From positions 23,481,092-23,545,091 of the forward strand of contig CP141143.1 of the NCBI GenBank assembly GCA_035235625.1: a stretch of 64,000 nt of DNA, in the 5' to 3' direction. This document shows, piece after piece, positions 32,047 through 46,220 of this stretch. This DNA comes from Saururus chinensis. Its lineage: Eukaryota > Streptophyta > Magnoliopsida > Piperales > Saururaceae. How positions within the stretch are numbered: position 1 is the stretch's first letter; every line of letters begins with the position of its first letter. Under the pieces are notes generated by a model. The model did no database searches, was not told the DNA's origin, and saw nothing but the letters and a program-made list of their open reading frames with translations. A program made the translations under genes and the position numbers.

Positions 32047-35000
32047 ATGGGAGGGACGGCGGGGGAGGGGGGCAGCTCGACCGGCGTCGTGGACCTCGAC
32101 GCCGACGCCCTGGCGCACTGCGCCGGCAAGCTGGGCCTTCGGGACCTGGCGAGCATGGCCGCCTCCTCCAAGGCGCTCCGCGCCGCCGCCTACTCCGACT
32201 CCGTCTGGCGCCGCTTGTTCAGGTTCCTCGCGCAAGTGTCCTACCTTACTTGCCAGTGCATAATTTTTGTTTGCATGGTCCAATTGTCCAAGTTTGATAT
32301 TTGTGGTTTCCGTTTTAGCTGATTTGACCACACCCATTTTGGTTGATTATTGAAATTAGTTCAAACTTGGCGTTTATGGGCAGGTTCTGTGCGTGGTTTT
32401 TGGACAGAAAAAAACTTTGTTCTTTAGTGTGTTTGTTGATACTGAACTTTTAAGGAAGCTATATGCATATGTATTGGAATGGAACTTTGGAGGACAGAAT
32501 TTTTTTGTTACTAATAAAGATTTGTTAAACTTTTTAGCATCTAAAATTACCAAAATAGTTATTTTCTAATCTACAAAGCAAGATATATTTTGCCTGAATA
32601 AATAGAAGATAATATAGTTTCCATGAATTCTAAAAATATGGCTGAAACAAGATAATTTTCCTGATCTGCATCTTCCATTCAAATTCTGAGCTTGCTATGG
32701 AACCTTTCTATTACTAAATCCTTTATTCGTTGCTGACGGTTCCTTACAGTGACATAATATTACGAAAGCGTTGTAAGTTGCTTGATTCGTAAAGTATGGA
32801 GCATACCTCTAAGAAATTTAGTTGCTTACTTTAAAACCAGTTATGCATTTTAAATTAAGCACAATATAGATTTGGCCTTAGGGGAGCGTCAAGGGTCAAG
32901 CAAGCCAAGTGCTTAACGACTTGTCTCCAGAAGTAGAAGGAAATTTGCCTCAAAGTTAGGCAGCTAAGCTTCCAAGTCAGCTGATACATATGCAACAACC
33001 TGAAAATATATAAGGTTAAATAACCTTACCGAAGACCATCAATTCATAAGGAAAGTGACCTTAACTTTTTGATGCATTGTTGTAGTGTTATATACTTATT
33101 TTTTTATGCATAACAAAATAATTGCTAGCTTATATAAACTTTTTTGATAAAAAAAATACCTCTTTATAAGTCAATTCTACTCAGTGCCCCTCATCATATC
33201 CTAACTATGAATAACAGCATGATCAAATAGTAACTAACAAAAAGAATCATCAAATTACTAGTATTTTATTGGGTACCTTCCAACATTATCTTAGCAGGAT
33301 CACATCTGATTGTGGCTGTATGTAGGTCGTTTAGAGTATTGTCCACATGCCAATGCTTTTATCTCGTTGTGATCATTATTATGATTATCCATCTTCTGGC
33401 TTGTCTTTAGCTTGCCCAACTAGTGTTGTCTGTCATAATACTTTGGAAAAAAAAGGTATGCTTAGAGCGTTCTATGGCTGAATCCACAGGGAACGCTGGC
33501 CAGCAGTGTGCGAAACTTCTTTTTCACAAATGTCAAGAGTCAGGGATGACTATATTGCAAGGCATATTGCCTTGCGCCAATTTAAATTTGAAGATCCTTT
33601 TATGGGAGTCTTCGTGTCACCAACTCCTTTCAATCATCTTTTGCTGGACAAAGAGGCTGTAATTTTTGCAGAGGTATAAATATTATGGTCGTGAAATGAA
33701 TAATAAAAGTGCCTTCCAGAATTGAATTAACATCACTATGAATAGTTGTATCTGTCTTCTGTGCAGATAAAAGAACGGCAAGTAAAGCTGTTATGTCTTC
33801 TTTTTAATTACACCAACGAAGAAAGATGCTTTTCTGCTTGATATTCTGTCCTTTTGCTTTCTTTCTAATTGACAGAGCTTTTAGGATTGTAAATTTGTTT
33901 CTTCATTTACAAGGTACAACTGTGAAACTAATGAAGCCGAATGTTGATCTGGGGGAGTTCTCATTTAAAAGTTTGGGGGATCATAAATCAAGAATAACGT
34001 GTATGAGGTGTGCACACCATATTTCCCAGCTTAATTGATAAAGAATTCATAGAGATTGTTTAGTTGACTTCTGTGTTTAATAAATGAGACTGGTTTAGAC
34101 TGAGTGTTTTTTTTTCTGACTCAATAGCGTTCAAATATCAATAAACATCATTTTATTTGAAGGCGAGGTGGACCAAAATGCTTGACCAACTTCAGAATAA
34201 TAAAGAAGAAAAAAGGAAGAAAATATTTCTGGGATCTGACATGAAAGGTGTTAAAGGAATTCAAATAATTTTTTGAACTTGGATATTTGTTGTCAGTTAT
34301 GTGTGATTTTCCTGTATTCTTTATGTGTCGTGTTGCATCGTTGCCACCTCATCTTATGAAGATCTATTTGAAAGATAAATATGCTCATGATTTTTCTTTT
34401 GAATGAGTCTATATGCACCCCAATAATCCCCTGAGTACCCCAATAACCCTATAAACCCCCTCATGAATTTATGAGTAAAACAGGGTACCAAGGGGATTAG
34501 TGGGGTGCATATAGATACGTTCTTTTCTTTTACCTCTCATCAAGAACAAGAATAAATTGAGTGAGTGCTGGACTCAATTTTGATGAATACAATATGAAAG
34601 AGTAACTGAAGTCCTTAATTGGTTTAACTATTATTAATGCAAAAAAATTATGGACATATTTTATGGTGGCCAATTGTGGTTAAACCTTTTTAAGTATATA
34701 AATATTTGTTTTTGACCTACCAAAGAATACAAAAAACATTACAAAATAACAAATAATGGAAGCTTGTTCACTGTTAAAAGTTGCACTTCTTTAATTTTGT
34801 TCATAATCTTCCCATATTACCTGTCTACTGAGAGGCAATACTTGTCAAGAAAGCAAAAAGTTTCACCACTTTGTCCTCTGCAAGTGGGCATTTGGGTTAT
34901 CCATATGTCAACTTGTAAAACATATGTTCTTTGTTTGGATATACAGGCAATTTCCTGTCAAAGACACATCTTTATTTCGAAGTGAGGCAGATAACAATGA

Positions 35001-37708
35001 TAATTTTTTTGTTACATCAAGCTGTGATCGAACTATTCGCTTGTGGTGGAAGGTTTGTACTATCATGAAGAAAATGTTCTTTCATTTGATTGATTAAGCA
35101 GAAAATTCTCAATTTGGTGGATGCCTGAATTATTGTACTGAAGTGATGATGTTATTTCAAGTATACGACAAATTTTGAGGATAATTAGATTGGTCCAAAA
35201 CTTTCAGATCTTAATCAATTGTTGTTAACATGTCTTGCAAATTCATGAAAATTAGTCAATATGAAAGATTAACCTGAGAAATGAAGAAATATCTGTTGGA
35301 ATTTCTTCAGTTACATTTTGTCTTCTAAGCTTGGTCTAGTAAGTGGGATATAGTGTTTTGTTTTGGATGTTCTGTTATATCTTGTAGAACAGTGTTGCTT
35401 CTTTCTCGTCTCATATATTTGGTTCCTTTTTCTTATGATAATTGAATTTCATTGGTAAAATCCCGTAATGGTAAAGGACGCTGCACTTTCATCTTAATTG
35501 TTTGATAGGATTTTTCTAGTAGCCTAGGTTGAGAATGTCAATTTTTTTTTCTTGTTTTAGATAAATTACAGTGTTCTCTTTTCTTATGTTTTATACATAA
35601 TATTACTAGATATTGTTTCACCTTTTAGCACTTCTTCAATTGTATGGAATCGATTATAGGGTCGTTGCCAACGCTGTTTACGAGGGCACAATGGTCCAGT
35701 TGGCACCATTGCAGATAAACTAGTAGAAGATTGTGGTGGAAAGTTACTTGCAAGTGGTGGGGAAGATGGAACTGTTCGTCTGTGGTCCCTTAGCTCAACT
35801 GCAAAGCGTGGCCAACATGCTCTAAAAACAACATTATACGGGCATGAAAAGCCTGTTGTTTTGTTATCTGTTTCTGGGTACGTGTTTTTGTCTACTCTTT
35901 CTCTCCCTCACTTTCTCTCTCTCTCTGGTGTTCTTGGCCTTGTCAGAATTTCTCTTGCCTGACGTTTGACTTTTCATTTTTTCCTTGTAAGGCAACCAAT
36001 GGTTGAACATCAATTAGGTGGTTTTTGAATTGACCTTAACCAGAGATGTTTCTAGGATATCTTCTGGACAATTGCATGCTTCTGTTTCTGCTATTGGAGT
36101 CCATATTTTTTTTATTGCTGTGTTACAGCTTCTTTGTTCCAGGAGATACTTTAAAAAGATAGGCATTTTATTAATTGGCGCAAGCTTTATTAAGTATAAT
36201 TTCACACTTGATCTTCTTGGTCAAGTTCTGACATCAAATTTGACACAATGGAAGATGTAGCTCTATGGTTGCTTCATATTACGGTCTATTATATTATGCT
36301 ATTTTATGTTTTTTCCAGGTTCAACAATTCTCGTCTGGTCAGTGTATCTAAAGATGCCAAGGTACTTGAGAAACACTTTTATGCTCGTGTATATATTCTT
36401 AGACTAATGAGCTTTCTGCATATTTTAAATGTATCTTGATCTCTTTTTTTTTCTTCTAATTATTGAGTAAGCGATTTTTAGTAGTGGCAATGTCAAAAAA
36501 TGAAGATTTGACAATAATCAACGGTTTTAACAGCATTTACAGCTTAGATGTTTTCTAAAGGGGTAATAAGATTTATTTATTTTAACCCTAGACACTGCCT
36601 AGGGAAGGATTAACACACTGGAGAGTCTTTATTTTGCTTTTCTTATCTATTTGTGGCAAGTAGTTTATTTTCTAATGGGTCTTTCACTTTGATAGGTGAG
36701 AGTCTGGGACACAAATTCTTCCTCTGCTACTCGTTCATCACAATGTCTTGGAATGACTTGTGTGAATGGAGATCCTGTTGGCCTGAAATGCCATGAACTC
36801 ATATGCTATGTTGCTGCTGGCTGCTTTGTTACTGCAATCGACTTCAGAACAATGCGTAAGGTCTCTACAATAGCTGTTGATCAGTCCAAGCTACATTCGC
36901 TGGAGATTCTACCATCTAAATCTTTGATATGCACGGGTGGAAGTGGCAAGTAAGTGGCTGCTTTGTGCGTGCATGTCATGAAATTTAAATCCTTACTTGC
37001 TGCTATATTTTGAATTACTAACATATCTTTATCTTATGAAATCTTTTCTCAACTTGATCTGATTTCACCTGTATATAGTTTAGTGGCTTTAAAGTTTAAA
37101 CATTCTTGAATAGAATGGATCTAGTTTTGGCAGTTTATATCTTCACTTCTTGATGTTCTGTCCTCCTGGAGATCATTCTCTCATTTTTTTTAATGTAAGA
37201 TATTCTATGCGGCAAGTGGTTTGGCATATATGCAGGAGTAAATTACTCTTTCTGCAATCTGTTGTACAGAGATACCTGGACTGACAAGAGATAAATGTCA
37301 TTATGCAGAGCGATGTTGTGGGATATAAGAAAAGGTGGAGAAATGCCCGAACCAGTGGCTGAATTGGATGGTCACGAAGGTTATGTATCTCATATACACA
37401 TGGATTCGTGTAGAATAGTTACTGGAGGACAAAGAGACTCCTTTGTCAAGATTTGGGAGACCGACACAGGTAAAGAAAACAATTCTTTGTCATGCAGCAT
37501 GCCTGGGGAGATGGGAGTCGAAGATTTGGGATTGTCGGCCATGGCTGTAAACGGTTACCGAATTGTGACTAGTTATGGTAGTTTTTGGGAAGGACCTAGT
37601 TTTACGTACTACAGGGACTTCACACATTCTTGGGAGCAACTTCCTCATCAGGGGACGCATGTGCATTCTAAATTTTGGGAGGAGGGCATATCCTTTGATG
37701 AAACATGA
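32047..37708 (+). CDS. F-box/WD40-repeat protein
   Basis: Nine exons by splice signals: 32047-32222, 33490-33673, 33767-33777, 33885-34007, 34947-35052, 35660-35877, 36319-36361, 36696-36949, 37309-37708; the sum is 1515 bases, about 504 residues, in frame. Exon 1 is GC-rich and carries the F-box-like LGLRDLASMAASSKALRAAA followed by DSVWRRLF. Later exons give WD40 blades: HKSRITCMR, TSSCDRTIRLWW, GHNGPVGTIADKL, ASGGEDGTVRLWSLSS, YGHEKPVVLLSVSG, VSVSKDAKVRVWDT, AMLWDIRKGG, GHEGYVSHIHM, VTGGQRDSFVKIWET. F-box proteins join SCF ubiquitin ligases and the WD40 propeller picks substrates; the substrate is unknown. It resembles the plant family of Arabidopsis At3g52030 (from memory). Exon 3 is the weak point: an 11-base exon with a GC donor is needed to keep frame. 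Confidence 0.88.
34401..34522. mobile_element. 122-bp MITE in the F-box gene intron 4
   Basis: Ends are inverted repeats: GAATGAGTCTATATGCACCC at left and, reversed, GAACGTATCTATATGCACCC at right, continuing for about 38 bases each. No coding capacity. Family not identified. Confidence 0.85.
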
Positions 37709-37759
37709 TTATTCTGCAGCATAAGCTGGGGAGCTTCCCCACTGTTAATGCGCTCAGAT

Positions 37760-39285
37760 ATATTTAAGATTGATAGCGCGCACGTGTTACTGTATGCGCC
37801 TTTAATCTTATGGCAGGACTCTCATGCATTATGAGTACATATTGACAGTAGGTATGTGCATATTGGCAGTAGGGATAAGCTGATACATATACCGTTAGTT
37901 ACCAAAAAGATATAGAATGTCGTTTATTACACATGTTGAGTGAAATGTGTTTATGAAACTGTAAGCAATGAAATTGTGAAGAATGAATCCCCCTGTTAAG
38001 CAGCTTTGGGTTCTGTCGTTTTGCTTCCAGTTCTTTCACTCGTGGAATTAAAATCAACATCTTTTCCATGTGAAGCTGGTCGTAACTGTTCTCACACCGC
38101 TGATCCAATGGGCCCAGAAACGGGGCCTTCACTCTTTGGCATTGCGGTTTCTAAATCTTTCTATTCTTTGAATTACCGGAATTGAGCACATCGCCTCTCC
38201 TACTTTCGGAAATTAATTTTTGTACCTTTAATCCATAAGCACTATGTCTATTGGTCTCTCTTATGAATCCGCCCAACTACATTCGAAAGCTACAGACGGC
38301 AAAATTGGGCCTCTAAACCCATTGTAAAATTTCCACAACGTTAATTGCTCTAGCAGCACACCGGATTACACTTCAAGGAGCCGACTTGGCCCTTTCCCTG
38401 TGTAGGCCCCACTGGGTTTAGTGAATTTTTATTTTACTAGTCAGTGCACGTGTATTTGCACATATGGTTAAAAAAGAGGAGCATTTTTAACTTTGGCAGA
38501 TAAGTGAATGCATGCTATAGGCATTTTTACATTTTTATCTATAAATGATTAGTAAATAACAAAATTGTTGATATGTTGTTGAGGTATTGTGATATCTATT
38601 TAAGCTAAATATAAATAAGAGAATGGAGTGTAATGACAATTTTATATCACAAATATTATAAGATAATGAGAAATATTTTTTTAGTGTTTTATACTTCTAG
38701 CTATTTAGTAGCTTTTGGGAAAAATAAGATTAAATATCATTTATTCTTTGTTTACATAATTTGCTCAGAAATGTTATATATTATTAAGACTAACATAGAA
38801 AAAAGACAATACAAACTACCATAAATGTGTCAAACCTCCATTAACAGTAGGTTGACATAATCTTATCAACGTTACACCAATGCACTGACTTCACTATTAA
38901 TGATTAACCAGTTATAAATTGATATGTTGATGTTTGTTAGTGTTAATATTATCATCTCTTTTTTTTTATTAGTGTTGTCATTGATATATTGATAGTCATG
39001 TTATTGATTGGAAAAAAATAATAGCGATTGACTTGGTTCCCAAAACTAGCTCCAAAAAATGTTATAACACATATCTTCCTATATAGCACCTTTCCTTGCT
39101 AGAAACTAAAGATTCTTATTATTAAATGATCATTAAACATGAGTAAAATATGATCCCTCAACAATTTCATAGCAAAATTTTTATAAGATTATTTTATACA
39201 TGTTTTCATGTCACATAAAAATCATAATTCATCTCATATATTCACTTCTAAACCAAATAATAATAGTAAGGTTAGCAATGTGCCC
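37760..39285 (+). repeat. 1.4-kb segmental duplication, arm 2
   Basis: Matches 14955-16435 in the same direction and starts about 50 bases after the F-box gene stop, so it probably includes that gene's 3' untranslated region. It has GGGCCCAG near 38110 as does arm 1 near 15266. Confidence 0.92.
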
Positions 39286-41080
39286 TAGTCCTTCGTCTTT
39301 TTCTCAAAGTCAAAAAGGTAGATAAATTTGGGTAAAGGATTGTCAAAAAATATATACATAAGAGAGAATATAACTGAATTCTAGTGTATAATTATCTCAA
39401 AAACTACTCAACACCGCTTTTATATGAAATTTCAAGCCCATCTATAAGACTTGCCCAAAGTGTCGACATGTTGATGGCCAACCAACACTGCTTTTGGTGC
39501 TTCATCTACGAAATGACCGACATATTAAATCTTATAACCGACCGTGATCTAGAACTTCAGTAGCGAAGACACCAAAGTGTTAATGCCTACCAATAAAAAC
39601 TCTCTATTTATAAAAAGTTGAATGATTTTAAATTTATTATTATTATTACTTTCTTGAGTTAATTACTTAGTGATACTAACTTTACCAAATTAGTTTGTCA
39701 ACTTGTTAAATGTGATGCCAATAAAACTCAAGGATAATAAAGAATCTACAAATAGAAATAATAAATATAAAGTACAAAAATACACAAAAACCACAAGTGT
39801 CATAGGTGCTCTTGATTAGGTATCAATGAAAAGGTTTGGTTGAATTACGTCAATGCTTAGATGATTACAATTTAGTATTGGACCTATTTAGGCCAACCTA
39901 AATCAAACTTTAAATTCATATAATAAACTATCCAAGTGACTTATCAGATAACAATTTGGAGTTCAATGAAGACGACGGGTTCAAAGTTACCACAAATACA
40001 TCAATCAATCAACTAATTCTTTTGAGAAGAAAAACAAGAAGGGTAGTTGTAGGAAAAACAAAAAAATTATAGGTTATTTTCTAGTTATCTTGATTTCTTT
40101 TATCCTTCTTGTTTCCTATTTTGATTTTTGGGAAAAAAATTTTCTTGTTTCCACTTGAGGTGCTTAGTTGCTCTAGGCCTTAGGAAGGGTTTTATGACAT
40201 TGTAATATTTTATATAGCCTTCTTTTGAGCTAATACATTTTAACTTATTGATCTAAAAAAGAAAAAGAAACCATTGAGAATTAGCTTAAATTGATCAAAA
40301 CCATCATGAACTTCCAGCTATATATGTATTATTAGCCAGAATTATGATAAATGTCAAAGTGGCTGCTCAGGCAAGTGCGCATGGGGCCCACACATGGGCA
40401 TGGCCCAGCGGGCATTTTTGGGAACCATGCCCACGTGCCACAAGCGGGTTGGTGCACACACATTATTCCATGACTACATTTTTTTCTTATGTCAAAACGA
40501 GGATGAAAGAAAACCAGTAACACGTCCATACGGTTGGAATATGTTCAGTTCCATTTTGAGGTCTGGGACCCAATCAGTACCCAACTGGACTCGGGCAGCC
40601 AAAGGAAGCATATTCGGTTCCAATTTGAGGGCCGGAGCCAATCAGTGACCAACTCGACTTTGGCAACCATGGAAAGCTTCTATCGAGTTGTGCATGCAGC
40701 TGGAAACTCCATTAGCAATGAACCCAATGCACCACCTTGGCCAATGTTATTTGGTACGCAACCCTTATATCTGCATGAACTTTTTTTTTGTTGTTTTAAT
40801 TAATGAGGGGTGTTTAACTCCCTAAGACTTTACGAGAAAAGAAGTATTTTTCTATGTTTTCCCAATGACAATAAGCTAAGCATAAGCCACGTGGAGGAGC
40901 TCTTATGCTATTTAAGACACATATGCTAGTACATATTAGTGTCTAGTATCACTGATGCTAATGTGGATTAATATATATGTTACAGGGCTCTTATGCATGT
41001 CTTATGTTAGGCTCATTGTCAAGAGCATAAAAAATATTTCCTATAAGAAGGGGACACCTCAATTGACATGTTAGTTCACC
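39286..41080. other. Intergenic, no gene seen
   Basis: AT-rich with no convincing coding block. A GC-richer stretch at 40370-40760 holds a 69-bp tandem duplication, listed separately. Confidence 0.6.
40541..40678 (+). repeat. 69-bp tandem duplication
   Basis: ATGTTCAGTTCCATTTTGAG… at 40541 recurs as ATATTCGGTTCCAATTTGAG… at 40610. Being a multiple of three, it lies inside an 89-residue open frame (40534-40803) that I do not recognise. Confidence 0.8.
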
Positions 41081-41084
41081 GCAT

Positions 41085-41608
41085 CATGTATCCTGTCACT
41101 AATCCTATTGACCATGTACAAACTCACACATCATATGCACTAGGTAAGTAGGGAAACAAATTTACGTCGATGGTCAATAATGATGGCTCAAACTTAGAAT
41201 CTCCGCTTTCTTTTCCGACACTTGATCTTGGCCATCCCACCAACACCCCCTTAGTGGTGTATACCCTTTCTTGCATACTTATGTAACATGACTAATTTTT
41301 ATGACCAATGCTTAATGACTGCTACTAATGTTAACGTGTGCTAATATGTACATCATATATTTTATAAATGAAGAGCTCCCATGTAGCTTATGCTAGGCTC
41401 ATTATGCTAGGATCATTATCAGTCGAAAACATAAAAAATGCTTTCCATCCTATCACTAATCCTATCGAACACATACTGGCTCACATATCGTATGCATTGG
41501 GTAAGTAGGGAAACAAATCTATGTCGAAGGTCAAGAGTGAGTGTTTGAACTTAGAACTTTCACTTTCCTTCTGGAGGCTTGATCCTGACCATCCTATCAA
41601 TAGCCCCT
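41085..41608 (+). repeat. Two diverged direct copies of an unknown repeat
   Basis: TCACTAATCCTATTGACCAT…GGTAAGTAGGGAAACAAAT at 41096-41164 recurs as TCACTAATCCTATCGAACAC…GGTAAGTAGGGAAACAAAT near 41453-41518. Both end near CTTGATC…GACCATCC. The trinucleotide element follows directly. Confidence 0.75.
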
Positions 41609-42422
41609 TGGGGTTTGTTTAGGTTAGTGGAAAGTGAGGGAAAGGAAAAGAAAGGAAAGAAATTTTATAAAAATCCCTAGTTTTTACTTTTGGTGTAATG
41701 AGGAAAGAGAAACTAGAGTGAAAACTGAAAGAAAATAGATGAAAATTTGACCCTAAAACTTTCTACCCATCAACCCATAGATTTTAAAAAAAAATTAACG
41801 TACCAAAGATTTATATCTTACCCCATCACCACTATCACCACTGTTACTACCTTCACCATTACTGTCGTCACTACCATCATTATTACTGCCATTGCCACCA
41901 CTACTACTTTTGCCACTATCACAGTTATCACCACTATTACCATGACCATCACCATCAGTATCACCGCTACCATCACTACTACTATTGCTGATGTTATAAT
42001 TACCATTATCACTATCACCAATGCTGTCGCTACCATTGTCACTGCCACCACCATTACCCTTATTACTGCTGTTACCACTACTACTACCACCACCGCCGTT
42101 GTTATTGCTATTGCCACCACCATTACTACCGTTACTATTATCACCGTCACGACCACCACTACCCTCGTCACTACTACCTACGCCACTATCATCGCTACTA
42201 CTATCGTCACCACTGTTATCACCACCACTATCATTACTACTACCACCTTCGCACTATGACTAACTCCATACCTCTACTATAATTGGTAGATTTAAATTTC
42301 AATTTTCTCTATCATAATTTCTGCAACTAAATAATAATTTTTTTTAAAATCTCTTAATTTTTTTTATTTGGATTTACTTTTTTTCCCTTTTTTCTAATTT
42401 TTATTAATCTAAACAAACCCTA
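41609..42422. mobile_element. TIR element carrying a trinucleotide repeat
   Basis: The left end GGGGTTTGTTTAGGTTAGTG and the right end TATTAATCTAAACAAACCCTAAG are inverted copies over about 20 bases. The inner part is AT-rich on both flanks with a 430-bp trinucleotide repeat in the middle. No transposase frame. It looks like a MITE or other non-autonomous element; no clear target duplication. Confidence 0.6.
41826..42258. repeat. Compound trinucleotide repeat (ACC/ACT/ATC)
   Basis: About 430 bases of CACCACTATCACC-like triplets. The Thr/Ile/Val-rich frames on both strands (41747-42259 and the reverse) are products of the repeat, not genes. Confidence 0.95.
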
Positions 42423-42666
42423 AGTTACGTAGACCCTCCCATTAATAGCCCCTTAGGTACATAAACCTTTTATGGATTTATCTAACATGACCAAACCAAC
42501 CGCGAGAGACCATTCTTTATAAAAAAGTAGTGGAAGAAAATTTTGGGAACTTGATTTGCACTGGTTATACATTTTTGGTCACCGTGGGTGGTCATTGAAA
42601 ATATCTACCCTTTGTGGGTAAACCCCCAGACGAATGCAATAAATGCTTTCCTGATCAAAACTCTAT

Positions 42667-42772
42667 GACCAGCTCCGTGACCGCCCTATATGATGCTCTG
42701 AATATGGCACATAAAGGGCTTTAATTCCTATGAATTAGGGCCGTCACAGGGCTATCGTCACGGAGCACGGTC
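42667..42772. repeat. 106-bp hairpin-forming inverted repeat
   Basis: GACCAGCTCCGTGAC at 42667 pairs with GTCACGGAGCACGGTC ending at 42772, and inner words AGGGCTTTAATTC / GAATTAGGGCC add pairing. It lies about 490 bases beyond the 3' end of the WRKY gene. The rest of 42423-43259 shows nothing else. Confidence 0.75.
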
Positions 42773-43259
42773 AGGCTAGACGCACCCATGCAACACTTCG
42801 TTTACTTTCAGTATCCATAAAACAAGAACTATTGCAGATTACTTCATGTACGAAATTCAAGGTGGCCTAGTCACTGGTTTCAGCTAGTTTGCGGAAACTT
42901 TCGTGCACGGTTCCAATGAAGAAAAAAATCCCAATTCATGTAGATAGGTGAATGGTGACGTTTAGAATGCTCGCTCACATGGCCTGGCAGTGGTTCTTCC
43001 ATGCACTTAGCTATCAAGACCAAACAAGTTCGTGATCAATATTAGGAGATTCTACTGGGCGTTTAACTTTCAGACACTGTAACACAAGCATTAAAAAAAA
43101 AGATAAATTGTCTATCCACTTGAACACTAATTAGAAACAAATTAAGAAACCAGCAAAAAATAAACAGTATAAGAAAATAAAAAAGAGCCAAGCTTATGGC
43201 AGCAAATTCCAATGAATTATTCACAGTCATTCCATATTAAGTCCCCCAAGAAGAATAAA

Positions 43260-46220
<2,961 letters not shown>

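Noticed and set aside
32005-32337. 110-residue minus-strand frame over F-box exon 1
   Set aside because: Shadow of the GC-rich exon on the opposite strand.
41747-42259. 170-residue Thr/Ile/Val-rich open frame, plus similar ones on the other strand
   Set aside because: They are the trinucleotide repeat read in each frame; no stop can occur in such triplets, so length means nothing.
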